From positions 2,790,001 to 2,854,000 of the forward strand of contig JAAXNY010000008.1 of NCBI GenBank assembly GCA_013420905.1: 64,000 bases of DNA, written 5' to 3'. Position 1 is the stretch's first letter. The number at the start of each line of letters is the position of its first letter. The position numbers and the translations under genes were made by a program. Below the pieces are notes generated by a model that saw nothing but the letters and a program-made list of their open reading frames with translations, made no database searches and was not told the DNA's origin. Source of the stretch: Collybia mongolica (taxonomy: Eukaryota; Basidiomycota; Agaricomycetes; Agaricales; Clitocybaceae). Positions 37,337-48,819 of this stretch are shown here, piece after piece.

Positions 37337-38152
37337 GATTCGCATTCGTGAAGCTCGTGAGGCAGTATGATTGTAGGAAATACTTCGCACTCGGAATATT
37401 TTACCTCATGTGAATAAATGGTGGATGGATCGCCACTGAGGAGACTTCGGGAAACTCCTCGTCACCATGATTTGCAAAAGAGGATGGGCCTGTTCCCCTT
37501 TCAGGGGTAAAACGTACTAAGCGGGGCAAGTAAGGTGCAGGGGCACATGGTGACCTATGGTGACCCTTCTCGAGGCCTTGCTGAGGCCCGACATAGCGGT
37601 GTCGACCTTCGAGGGTCGTTGTGGTCAATTATTGTGGAATTGATATAACCTTGCGGCGCGAAGTCCCTTTTTGGCTCGGACAGTCCCGCCATCAAACGGC
37701 AGTTTCCGTCGCTTCAGTGAGTACGCTTGGCGACTGGTTTCGCAGATATCTTGGCCATGCCTTTCCACATTCCATTCTAACGCGTACTTAGCCATAGGCC
37801 ATACGGGAGCAAGAAATTTTTTATTCACAACTTCAAGCTCCTACGTGTTTCTCCTTGACCTTGCCCCTATTTTCGCCATCGCGTGCCCGAACTACCGTCA
37901 AACCATGACTCCCCAATTTGGCCGCCCAATATCCACTGAGGGGACATTCGTGTCTATCATGTTGCATAACTTTTTGAATGTTGTGAAAATACTGCCAATG
38001 GGAGTGGGAGAATGAGATGGAGTTGTGGGAGGAACTCCGCACCATCGCCGAGAACGACCTCCTTGTTACAGAAAGAAGCACTCTCAGCCCCGTGAGGTGA
38101 TTACTCAGTCTGTCAACTAAATGGTGTATCTCAGCTCCACACATAAACCAAC
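37337..38152. other. Divergent intergenic between rhodopsin-domain gene and permease
   Basis: Contains the promoters of both divergent genes. Open frames near 37401-37828 and 37833-38249 have no recognisable features and are treated as chance. Confidence 0.5.
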
Positions 38153-40256
38153 ATGTATGAAGCCAATACGACGGAAGCACCTTTCGTTCAAAAACTACTC
38201 GAGAAGGGCGTTTTGGGTATAAGGAAGCGGGATGATGCTCTGCTTGCAAAGATGGGCTATAAGAGCGAATTCCGAAGGGAGTTCTCGGTAGGTTGTGAAA
38301 TGGTTGAACTACCCATAGCTGACTACTTCCTAGCTGCTTGAAACTGTAGCGTTCGCATTCTCAATAATGGGCGTATGCTCGGCGGTGTCAACAACTTTCT
38401 TCTTCCCTCTTCAGACTGGTTCGTCCCTGCTTCCAGGCACGCCATCTTGGCTAAGGCTGTAAATAGCTGGTCACATCGGCATGGTATTTGGATGGCTAAT
38501 CCCGTGCTTCTTCGTACTCTGTGTTGCTGCTTCCTTGGCTGAACTAACATCTTCAATGCCGTAAATTCCTGTTAATTCTCGTCTATATTGGGTGCTAAGG
38601 TTCTACCTGAAGGACGAGCGCTGGACTGTATTATTTCTCTGCAAAATTGGCACCACCTAAGTATTCAGCACTAGCGAGTTGGATAACAGGATGGGCGAAT
38701 GTAACTGGCCAGATAGCACTTGTCTGTTCAATAGATTTTACCTGGTATGTCGATATTACATTCCAAATCTCGAATATAATCTCACAAAATAATAGTGCTC
38801 AAATGGTCGTGACTGCGGTCTCTGTTGGTACAGACGGAACTGTGAATCTTGGGCCCGGTTCAATGTATGGAATATTGATTGCCCTCCTCCTATCCCACGC
38901 AATTGTGTGTTCTGCGGCGACTCAGGTCATTGCGCGCCTGACATTAGTCTATGCCTTCATCAATGGCAAGTCCGTTCGTCCAAATCTGTTGGTTATCGCC
39001 TTATTGGTTTTTTTTTTCAGTGAGCACCGCGATTGCAGCAGTTGTATCCCTGATTGTCGCATCTGGGGACAACCGGGTCTCTGCAAAAGACGCCTTTACA
39101 CTGCTTGAAAATGGGACAGGTTGGAAGAACGGTACGCTTTCTCTAAACTTGCATGATTCTTGTTAAGACATATTCCAAGACGTATGGGCCTTTCTTCTCT
39201 CGTTCACGGCTCCAATGTGGGTCCTAACAGGGTGTGAGTTCTCAGAGGAGACCAAAAAATCTTTAGCTGAATGCTTCTAGACGATGCTGCTGCTCACATC
39301 TCGGAAGAGGTGACCGGAGCTGCTCGAGCTGCTCCAATAGCTATCCTAAGCGGTGTACTCGCTACAGAGTTCCTGGGGTTTCTCATTGTGATTGCTGCGA
39401 GTTTTGCATCCACATCAGTGGTAGACTTGCGTGCGACGGAGCTTCCGTTGCCTATGGGCCAGCTGTTCTTGAATGTCCTTGGTAAAAAAGGAATGTTGGC
39501 TTTGTGGAGTATTCTGATATCGGTTCAAGTATGGTTCTTGTGCATTCTTCCTATCATCTGATTGACCGGTTTGTTAGTGGGTGAACGGGGTCACTCAGGG
39601 CGTCGACGCCTCTCGGGTAACCTTTGCCTTGGCGCGCGACCGCGGTTTGCCTGGATCCCGATGGTGGAAACAAGTCAATCGCCACACCCAAACCCCTGTA
39701 TATGCTGTCTGGCTTGTGATGTCCTGTTCGGCTATTATTGGAACCCTTATGTTTTCTGAAACAGCCCTGTCGTCGCTTGCTGGGTATGATTTACCTCTTT
39801 TCGATCTGAACTACCCTGAGAACGCCTCGACCTCAGTGCAACCGTTGTGGGGCTCTACACATCCTACACAATCCCGATCGTACTTCGCATCACATCTGGG
39901 CGACACAAATTTGTCCCTGGACCATTTTCTTTGGGTAGATGGTCGTTGCCCATTGGCGTGATCGCAGTTTCATGGGCGACTTTCGTGAGCATATTACTAC
40001 TCTTCCCCCTATCACAGACACCCTCAGCACAAGAAATGAGTGGGTTCTCAAATAATCATGTTTCACATTGGCCGCCCTGAATGACCTTTTTCAATTAGAT
40101 TACGCTGTTGTGATCGTAGCCGCTGTCTTTATATTTTCGTCTGGGTCTTGGGTCTTATCAGCCCGACGGTGGTTCTCCGGTCCCTTGCCCAATATCGAAG
40201 TTGATGACTCAAATAGGAAGGACCGCCAATTAGAGGCGGAGAAAACGTCTGAATAA
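38153..40256 (+). CDS. APC-superfamily amino acid / GABA permease
   Basis: Plasma-membrane permease with about 12 helices, of the fungal GABA/choline/polyamine permease type. The start at 38153 gives MYEANTTEAPFVQ, then GIRKRDDALLAKMGYKSEFR. Helix 1 (SLLETVAFAFSIMGV) and FGWLIPCFFVLCVAASLAEL follow, then TSSMPAGLYYFSAKLAPPKY, which carries the consensus of this group, SALASWITGWANVTGQIALV, and VLTGYDAAAHISEEV. WVNGVTQGVDASRVTFALAR and RDRGLPGSRW match the loop typical of the family. The gene ends RKDRQLEAEKTSE. One intron (38966-39020) starts with GC (GCAAGT) and ends in a T-rich tract and CAG. Because it is bracketed by two related membrane receptors, it may be co-regulated with them; this is inference. 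Confidence 0.9.
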
Positions 40257-40341
40257 CGAATAGTACAAGAGGCATAGTACCTCAAGTCGTGAGCGATTGT
40301 CACATACTACACAAGATTTTACAAAAAATTCAACGAATAAA

Positions 40342-41664
40342 TTATACATCCATACTAGTAGTTGTTTGTTTAAATACTCCGGACTCTTTTCCTCTCGTAT
40401 TTAAGTCGAGGATAGTCTCTGTGACGTTAAAAGGGGCCGAGTGAGGTTTCGTAAGGGGTGCATTTGTCGAGTTCCATGTCGTAAGTGTTGTGTTGCCGCT
40501 GACTTGTGAAAGCATTGTCTGTCTGCCATGTAGGCGACTGGAGAATTTCAAAAGAGTTGACTTGTGAGAAGTCTTATTTCGATGGCGTTCTCGCAAATGG
40601 ATTGTGGAGGTAACGACCACGGGGATGTTGCAAACAATAAGAGAAAAACAGTCCTAGGGAGTTACATCAGCGACATAACTCAAGAAAGTGGTTTATTCAC
40701 CTCTACAAGTGCAGCAATGACTACCTTCTTCCCACCATGGTTGAGGATATAAACAGCATGAACTAGAGACACAACAGTTGTAACAATACACGTCGAAAAA
40801 ATGACCATGAGACGGAGGCGTAATCGTCTGTCCTGAATGCCTTGCAAGAGTTTCAGAGGCACTATTAAGAGTATTAAATCGGCGATAACGTCCGCTAGCC
40901 AATTCAAACACTAAGTTGAATTAACCTTGCACCTCACACTGATCGCACTCACAAACGAGTTGACATATAGCAATTTGTTTATTCAGAGTACATTGTGGAC
41001 TCGTGAGGTCTTTCCATTCCGGTTCTGGCTCACATACCCAATAGAGTTGGGCAATTAGGACAATACACACAACAGAGAATAAGACAGCAACGAGTTTGAG
41101 AAGCCGTTTTCTACTATCGCTGTGGTCGACGCGGATAATGGAGAATAGAATCGACAAGCGAGCTGACCTGGGAAAACAAGGGGTGTTTAAAGCTATGAGC
41201 TTTGATTACAGCTGCCATACTTACCAAATTACAGTGTAAAACGAGGTCGCCATGACGTAATAAGATGCTATTCGGTTTAAACGTGAAAGGCGTGCTTTGA
41301 CGAGAGGTCAGCGTCCGGACAGCTATAGCAGGTGAACCACAACATACTTGGGTCTGGAACATGCATGAATACTGCAGCGATTTGAACGAACAGAGTGAGC
41401 ATCGAGAAAAACGCCCACCCCTGACATAAACTGGTTGTCAGCAATATGTGGGCAAAATCGTAGGAAAAAAATAATTGCGAACATCATCAGCCTGTAGTCG
41501 CCCCCATCGTATGATCAGACGAAATATTGTAGTCGCGATCGCAAATGCAGAACAGACAGCCGAAGTGACTGGAAGGGTATATAAGTTTCTCGCTTCCAAG
41601 GGTTGAATATTGAATATATGTACTTACTCTTGATTTCTATCAGAGGATCATTAACATCCAACAT
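40342..41664 (-). CDS. Rhodopsin-domain (Pth11-like) integral membrane protein, copy 2
   Basis: Paralogue of the gene at 36040-37336. The start at 41664 gives MLDVNDPLIEIK, joined in phase to ITSAVCSAFAIATTIFRLII and RWGRLQADDV. Further exons give SILFSIIRVDHSDSRKRL, LVAVLFSVVCIVLIAQLYW, VCEPEPEWKDLTSPQCTLNK, DVIADLILLIVPLKLLQGIQ and MVIFSTCIVTTVVSLVHAVY, then a hydrophilic tail ending TTTSMDV at 40342. The order of helices and the VCEP/SPQC extracellular Cys loop match copy 1. The tails share little. Intron 1 has a normal GT donor here. It probably arose with copy 1 by local duplication around the permease. Confidence 0.82.
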
Positions 41665-42261
41665 ATTGGCCAATACAGTTATAGCTAGCCACTAACACAA
41701 GTCGTCTCACAGATGCGGCGCCAGGTGGCAAATCACGGAATATTCAATCGTTTGCTTGGGTTAGAAAGGCGAGACTGTAGGAGAGTTTATAGCTGGCCAC
41801 CATTTTGTCAAGCTTCCTTGTTGATTGACCAATGCGGTGATAATCGCCACCGAGTCCCCGAGAGAGACAGCGTGGCTTTGGAGATGGGTTGGGGCTGTTC
41901 TAAATGACTGTTGCCAGTGGGATTTTCGTCTTTTATGGAGTTAAAGGTAGTTGTATTATCCGACCAATGATCGCTATGTCCCGAAACTTCGCCAATATAA
42001 AAACTTCGCCAATCATCATGATGCATCATGTTTAGGTTGACTGTTGCTTAAAGGCAATTCACTAAATATCCTCCTTCCAGTGTCGACAACGAGTATATAT
42101 GGTGCCATGAAGCCCATGGGGGCGAATCAACCTCGTTCGGCCCAGTATAAACCCCTTATAAAATATCGCGATCTGGAACGTGACCATCGATCATTCAAAC
42201 TGCTTGATCTCAACAACTTCTAGCTTCCTCCTGGTCCAATTATTTTCCATCATTAAAACGA
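41665..42261. other. Intergenic with promoter of the small gene at 42262
   Basis: A strong TATAAAATAT at 42157-42166 lies about 100 nt before the ATG at 42262. Otherwise I see nothing. Confidence 0.5.
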
Positions 42262-42811
42262 ATGCTCCACACCTTTGACGCCTTGGCTGAGGTGTTTGCT
42301 CCTTCCCACCGAGGATGTGCCGTTGATCCATTTCTACAGGACAAGTCACACTTAATCTTTCCTGGTTAACATGTTATGCGCCCATGCCAAACTCCCCATG
42401 TGCACCTGAATGGACTTTGTTCAGTCTTCAACACCCAGACTTGTGTGCAGAATCGGATTGATGGCGTGGTTGCTGATCGGGTCCTTGTGATGAAAAATAG
42501 GGCCTTTCCCGTCCCACCGAGTCAGTTTAATGCTCAAGCGCTCAAGCACCAGTTCTACACGATTACTCCACATCAATATTACATCCCCATGCCCCCCAAG
42601 CCCAACATTGTCCGAGGTCTCCTCGCAAACCTTACTTTACACTGGCATTCCAAACAACTACTCCGCCTCTCCATTCATTCGAGACACTAAAGGGGGCAAG
42701 CCTGAACAAGGCACAACCACTCATGCATATATCGATCGACAATCCGTCCTTGGGTCCTCCCTGAAGGCCCGTAAATTTGATATGGTGGATGAGATAACTG
42801 GGAAACGCTAG
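42262..42811 (+). CDS. Small protein of unknown function
   Basis: Three exons can be joined in frame: MLHTFDALAEVFAPSHRG and on to LIFPG, then VFNTQTCVQNRIDGVVADRV through QYYIPMPPKPNIVR, then GGKPEQGTTTHAYIDRQSVL to the end FDMVDEITGKR. The total is about 135 residues. Both introns have GT...AG borders (the second about 70 nt). A clear TATA box and a short 5' leader support a real gene. There is no signal peptide or membrane segment. I do not recognise the family. An ATG at 42376 would give a shorter product in the same frame as exon 2. It could also be the remnant of a larger gene. Confidence 0.5.
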
Positions 42812-43250
42812 GTCTTGGTTGATCTTCATAGGAAGTCACCCTGCATCAGTTAAATTCAGATTGGTTTATTGTTGAGTTGGGCGTATGTGGAGATGAGTGG
42901 GATGATTATACACTGGCGCATTGGACCAGGAGCGAGGAGTACAGCGAGCGCTGACATGCGTCAACTGGAGCTGTGGCTCTGCTGGTCGCAAGTGCAGGGT
43001 TCTCAAGAGATTCTCCCAGGCTTCTTGGACAGCTGTCGCCAATATCACCTAAACGTGGCACAAATTACTCTCGTGAACCCCTGATTCGTCGAAAAAAGCC
43101 AATTGACAGAAAGCCAGCATGGCAGTTACTTAACCCAGATCTATAATCTCCGATCCGCTCGCTTGGATTTATCAGTTACATACATATACTGTACCTGCTA
43201 GGGAGGCATATTTTTGGTGTCGTTCTTCTGTAACCTCCCAACTCTCCCCC
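42812..43250. other. Intergenic, promoter of MFS gene
   Basis: No protein-like frame beyond a short chance one at 42869-43084. Contains the upstream region of the transporter. Confidence 0.5.
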
Positions 43251-45629
43251 ATGGCCGAGACATCCACCAGAGACGAAAAGGATTGGGAGAAAACCTCTGA
43301 TGCTGTCGGAAGCACAGCTGGAGACGAAGAGCCGATACCTGTCAACTCCCGTATTCAACGCAAGGTCGACTTACATCTGATACCTCTTATCGCCATCCTA
43401 TACCTGTGTAGTTTCTTGTGAGTTGGTGTTCCCATTTGGTCTCTGGCGTGTCAAAGGAACTTAATCTATTTGTTTTAAAGGGATCGAGGGAATATCGGTA
43501 TGTTTGCCACGTCTTAAGAAAAAAGCAAAACCGCATGAACTCATAAGCTCCTGCTTCTCAGGGAATGCAAGGGTGTGACCATATTTACCTTTTCGAGAAT
43601 GACACCGCTCAAGATATTTTTAGGTTGCTGGAATGGGAACAGACCTTAACCTTACTGGTATCAAATATCAACTTGCCGCAGCCGTCTTTTTCGTATGTCA
43701 TCCGCTCCTCTGACCGTGCTGGTAATTGAAAGTGATTTAGATTCCCTATAGTATAATGGAGATTCCGTGGTAAGTACTCGCAGATATCAAGCTGTAACGT
43801 TTAAACAAAACGTTCGTCAGTAATGTTATGCTCAAACTCGTTCGGCCTTCAATCTGGAGTAAGTTCAGGCTTCACTAATCTAAGAGCTGGGTTTATATAT
43901 GTATTCCTTAGTCCCTGGTATCATGCTTGCATGGGGGTTTGTCAGTAAGTACATGCCTTATTTTACCCTTGAAGTTTTAACTGATGCATCTATTCATCCA
44001 GTGGTGATGATGACGTTTGTAAACAGCTTTGGGGGACTGGTGATGTAGGAGCCTTCTAGTTCCGCAACGTCTTGATGCATTAATAGTACAGTGCTCGGGT
44101 ATTTTTGGGTCTAACCGAGGCTGGCTTGCCTCCTGGCGTTGGTATGTACTGATTTGGAGCATATTTACTTCTGCTTACAGTTGTCATTTAGCCTTCCTCA
44201 TCACCATCTGGTATCGTCGAGTAGACCAAGCGCGTCCAATCTCTTTATATTTCTCTTCCGCCACGATCGCTGGAGCATTTGGTGGATTGTTTGCTTATCT
44301 CCTCCAGAAATTAAACGGGTATCTGTCTTTCTTTATTGAAGGAGGAAGAAACTTATGCCTTTTTTTAGACGTGCCGGGCTCCATGGATGGCAATGGATCG
44401 TGAGTAAATTTAGGCTTGTGCTATATCCTATGTCTTACCTTTCCTTTCCAACTAGTTCCTGATTGAAGGCCTTGGTAAGTTACTCCTGACGATATACCAC
44501 CCTTCTGACCTCAACCGTTCCACAGGCACAATCTTCTTTGCCGCTTTAGCATTCTGGAAACTCCCAGACGTGCGCGCTTCTTTTCCCAAAACACTACACA
44601 AGCTAATCCAAGAGCGAACCAGTATCCCTCAACTGCGAAGTTTTTGACCGACAATGAGAGAGAACATTTAGTTGAAGCGTTGAAACGTGACAATGCGGGC
44701 GAACCATCGCATTTCGAAAAGAAATTCATATGGGAAACGCTGAAAGATCTCAAATCTTGGATGCAAACACTGATTTATCTAGGGCAAGTCCTTACATAAA
44801 ATTTCCACTGCTTTCTTTGGTAACGCTTCAAATAGCATGGTAATGCCACTTTACGCGTTCTCCCTCTTCCTTCCCACAATTATCACCGCTCTTGGCTACA
44901 AGGCCAACACCGCTCAACTGTAGGCCTGAATTACGCTTAATGGTGCACTGGTTCTGACACAAGCTCAGGATGACAATACCTCCTTACGCCATTGGATGTG
45001 TCTTTACGATCGGTATGGGAACCTTGTCTGACCGTTACAAAATGCGTGGTCCCTTTGTGATGGGCGGTGCGCTACTGGGGATTGTCGGATATGCCATGCT
45101 CTACGCAACGAGTCCGACGAATAACCCAGGTGTTGGTTATGCTGGGTCTATCCTTGCGGCTTGCGGAGTCTTCCCTACAGTCCCAATTATGCTTGCATGG
45201 GGTTCTGGCAACGCTGGCAGCTCTCTCAAGAAGGCTGTTATTATTGGTCTATTGAGTGGTGTGGGAAATTTAGGGGGGTGGGTTCTGTTTATAGCCATTT
45301 TCCTGATGCAATCGTGCTCACAGACTTCATGTAGAATCTGCTCATCGTTCATATATAGGACAAAAGACACCCCAAGATTTCATCTCGGCCATAGTGAGTG
45401 TTTCCAATCATTTTCCTGGGGTCAATACATAGCTCACTAATTACGACCAGGCATTGTGATTAGTTTCTTGTGCATGGCATTCATGCTGTCCGCCTTCGCA
45501 ATGTATATTTATGATAGGCTGAACAAACAGAGGGAAGCGCAATGCATTAAGGATGGTATTGATGCTAGCAGAAAAACAGAGTTTGCCTCAATGGGAACTA
45601 ATTCCCCTCTATTCCGGTACGAAAAATAG
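43251..45629 (+). CDS. MFS transporter, allantoate/nicotinate permease (ACS) family
   Basis: Plasma-membrane symporter of the anion:cation symporter family (Dal5, Tna1 and relatives), which takes up small organic anions or vitamins. The start at 43251 gives MAETSTRDEKDWEKTSDAVG, then KVDLHLIPLIAILYLCSFLD with RGNIGNA, the family's helix 1 signature. Next come MGTDLNLTGIKYQLA, AVFFIPYSIMEIPCNV, LTEAGLPPGV with IWYRRVDQARPISLYFSSAT, and WIFLIEGL. A hydrophilic central loop (LTDNEREHLVEALKRDN) is followed by MPLYAFSLFLPTIITALGY, GTLSDRYKMRGPFVM (the second MFS loop motif), and YRTKDTPRFHLGHS near the end. The stop is at 45629, after FRYEK. About 12 introns. The reading appears intact. Confidence 0.88.
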
Positions 45630-46071
45630 TTTGTTTTGTCGGTTTTGTCAGTCTGACTGGAGCCTCGATTCAGGTACTCATTATGAGATTAGGGTCTATG
45701 TCACGTTGCCGTGTAGTTAAGTCGAACTCCAGAATACTGTGAGGCACGAATGTTATGAGTTGGTCTATACAAACCGAGCGCCGTGTTGTTTTTGTTTTTC
45801 GTTGGTGACATACAATTTCGCCTTACACTCCTATTACCAACTGCGTATACGTGCTCCCCCATTCGCATTTACCTACTTTTACCTGCGTTTGCCAGTAAAA
45901 AAACATGGTAACCAGTCATAGACTGACCAGACAAATGAATTTTGTTGACTACACAATGATTCAAATATTTTCGCAACGATTCACAGCTGGAGGACAAGAT
46001 GCAGCTGAGTGACATAGCGACAGGTTGTACCAAGGTGATTGGTGACCCCCCCACTAGCAAGGACTTCAAAA
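45630..46071. other. Intergenic, converging 3' ends
   Basis: Lies between two converging genes. I see nothing coding. Confidence 0.5.
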
Positions 46072-46794
46072 TTAACTTCGGCACTGCCTCTCTAAAGTCA
46101 GGATATCCAGCAAGTCGTTGATAGTGTTATATGTGGAATTTATGATGCAGTAAAGGTATGATGGCAATTCCTCAATATTTAGGTCCGTTAAAACCAAAAG
46201 GTTACGATGGTAGATCCGAATGTCCTTCAAGTTCAAAAACTTCAATGAAATGAATCTTAGCGGTTCAACGAGTGATCGGTCATGGCGATCAAGGGCACTG
46301 TCATCGGAGAAATGAATACCTGACAGCGGCGGCTGTTTTTCCGCAGCTCGCTCCAGAAGCACGCGTGCAGAGGCTGGCAACTCTGCTGTGAGGGGTTCAA
46401 TGCATAGTTTCTGAAGAGTCCGAGGAAGAAACCCATTCAGGAATTGGAGAGCCGAGGGGATAGTACGGACGAGGGACAACGTAGATATTCCTGGAAACGC
46501 TCCTTCACTGGGCCCAATGTCGAGATTGAAGCCTTTCTGAATAGAGGTGGGATATGTATGCAAGGGGGTGATTCTAGGGGATTTAGAACATGTTACTTCG
46601 ACAAGCTGTGGCAGCCTGTATAGCATCCTCAGCAATTCCGTAATTGAAACAGAACGCGGGATCTCGATCTTTTCAAGAGATTGGAAAGTATTCCCTCGAA
46701 AAGCTTCCTGAAAGCTTTTCGCCGGCAGAGGGGTCATGTCATCTCCGCGTATGGCGAGAACTCCGCAGCCCAGGGATACATGAAGCAAGGTCAA
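46072..46794 (-). pseudogene. F-box/LRR-like protein, C-terminal part, 5' end probably degenerate
   Basis: A 240-codon frame with irregular leucine-rich repeats (IPRSVSITELLRMLYRLPQL, GISTLSLVRTIPSALQFLNG, FISLKFLNLKDIRIYHRNLL), as in the very large, fast-evolving F-box family of agaricomycetes. The frame begins TLLHVSLGCGVLAI without a plausible N terminus. Upstream, PNLHTLDWIHRI (typical F-box protein text), SYFQHARTLTMNVSSRSHK and the LRR part lie in different frames, with stops between and no good splice sites to join them. That suggests a decayed gene, though a gene with unusual introns remains possible. No F-box itself was found. Confidence 0.4.
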
Positions 46795-47137
46795 AGATTA
46801 TGTCGATTTGATCCCGACAAGTTTTATGTGATCTACTAGAAACGTTCATTGTGAGGGTTCTGGCATGTTGGAAGTATGAAAGGTGATATGCTCTGAATGA
46901 GTTATTGCAAAATCCTATGTATCCAATCCAGAGTATGAAGGTTCGGGAAGAAGTTGGTAAGAGGAGGCTTGGTGGCGGCATGTGTTTTTAATATCCAAGT
47001 CTCAGATCGTAACTTTGGTGTCAGCGTCGGCGCCTATTTTTATCCAGCATTTATTTTATTTTAAATTTAAATAAGTATTATGGACCTGATAAGTCAGATG
47101 GAAAACAAGGAACGCTCACATTGACTGGAGATAAGTT

Positions 47138-48572
47138 ATGGCTGATCCTTCCCAAGGAAGTCAAGGTATGGGACAACATGCATTACATCTCAAGATTCGA
47201 TATTCAAACCCAAATCCCTGATCTTCTTATCACAGTAGAACTGGATCCGACGGTGGACTTTATCGCCGGAACAGTGGCGGTAAGACGTATATCGGAGGCG
47301 TCGTTAACATGTTTTTCATCTTATGGCAAGCTAGGGAATGACAGGGCTGGTCGTTGGGTTTCCATTCGACACTGGTGAGCAATATCTGTACAGATCTGTC
47401 CGCGAACGCGTCTCATGATAACCCGTTAACCAGTCAAAGTGCGGTTCCAAAGCCCACACATCGCTCAGAAATATCACTCGACGATCCATGCGATCGTGAC
47501 GATAGTTCGGGAAGAGAAATTTCTGGGTCTCTATAAAGGCATTACTTCGCCTCTGGTAAAAACGCCATCCCTCTCAGAACGCACGTGCACTCATCCCCGA
47601 GGGACCAGGCGACAGTAGCGCTCATGAATGGTTTGGTTTTCGCATCCTATCGCTTTTTTATGAAATTACAACTCGACCACGCCGACGCGATCCCGACACT
47701 CACCCAGATTACACTCGCAGGAGCAGGGAGTGGGATAGTATCTTCGTACGCGTTTTAGAATCACTGATATTTCACCTTTTCCATGACTGCCTTAGGATCA
47801 TCACCACGCCCACGGAATTGATTAAGATCCGCCAACAATCCTTGCTCACTCCCACCTCAGCTCGGCAAGTCGCGTTCCAGATAATCGGGGAGTCTGGGGT
47901 GCGTGGTCTCTATCGTGGCGTCACAGCGACCGCTTTAAGAGACTGTGGATATGGGGCCTATTTCGCTGCTGTACGCCCTCAGAAAATCCAAAGTCTACGA
48001 CCTGTCAATTAATTACTCCACCCCGAACCATAGTACGAGGCGACCAGTCGTTACCTCGCCGCTCCTCCCCCCCTACAATCGGATCACCAGACAACCCATC
48101 TCGAGATTGGGACTGGCGTCAATAGTTTGTCCTGGGCCTCATTACTGATAGCGGGTGGCGTAGCTGGAATCAGTATGTGGCCTTCGTCATGAGGCGGGCA
48201 CATACTGAACCCTATCCCTGATGCATAGTTGGATGGCTTGCCACCTTCCCGCTCGACGTTGTTAAGACTCGAATACAAGGGAGCCAGAGAATCCCTGCAC
48301 CGATTGGTCCAGCTGATCAAGGGTCGGCAGCTCTTCTCACGAGAGATATTAACCCCTACCGGACAACACTCTCCACAATCATCAACTCGTACCGTGCAGA
48401 GGGGATCAGCGTCTTTTATCGAGGCTTATCTCCAACTCTTATTCGGTGTGGACCCCTTTGCAACTATAGGCAACTGTCTGAATGTGTAATTGACGCACCT
48501 ATGTTCAGAGCCATTCCTGTCAACATGATGACATTCGCCACATTCGAAACAATTGTCCACGCGTTTAGTTGA
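47138..48572 (+). CDS. Mitochondrial carrier family (SLC25) protein
   Basis: Inner-membrane solute carrier with three repeats of about 100 residues. The start at 47138 gives MADPSQGSQ, joined to VELDPTVDFIAGTVAGM. The three signature motifs are all present: PFDTVKVRFQ (repeat 1), PTELIKIRQQ (repeat 2) and PLDVVKTRIQ (repeat 3). Each repeat ends in the second signature: FLGLYKGITSPL, VRGLYRGVTATALRDCGYG and ISVFYRGLSPTLIRAIPVN. The end is FATFETIVHAFS. It most resembles the carnitine / basic amino acid carrier subgroup, but the substrate cannot be fixed. Six or seven introns, all easily placed. Confidence 0.9.
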
Positions 48573-48819
48573 CATGACCACAGCTTTTAAGATGTCTGAG
48601 AAACACATTGATCTTGCCCCACACGTAATTCCACAAAAACATACTAGGATGTTCGTGTCCGGTCTCCTTGAAGGCAACAAGTGACGGTTCTTATACCTTA
48701 CGACTCGATTAACTGTTGGGGGCTGGGGAGGGTGAGGAAAATTTGCTGGTTCCTAATACTGCCGGGTAAATATAATAACTTCCGATCGACGCAGTATAGA
48801 CATCCATAGATTTACACGC

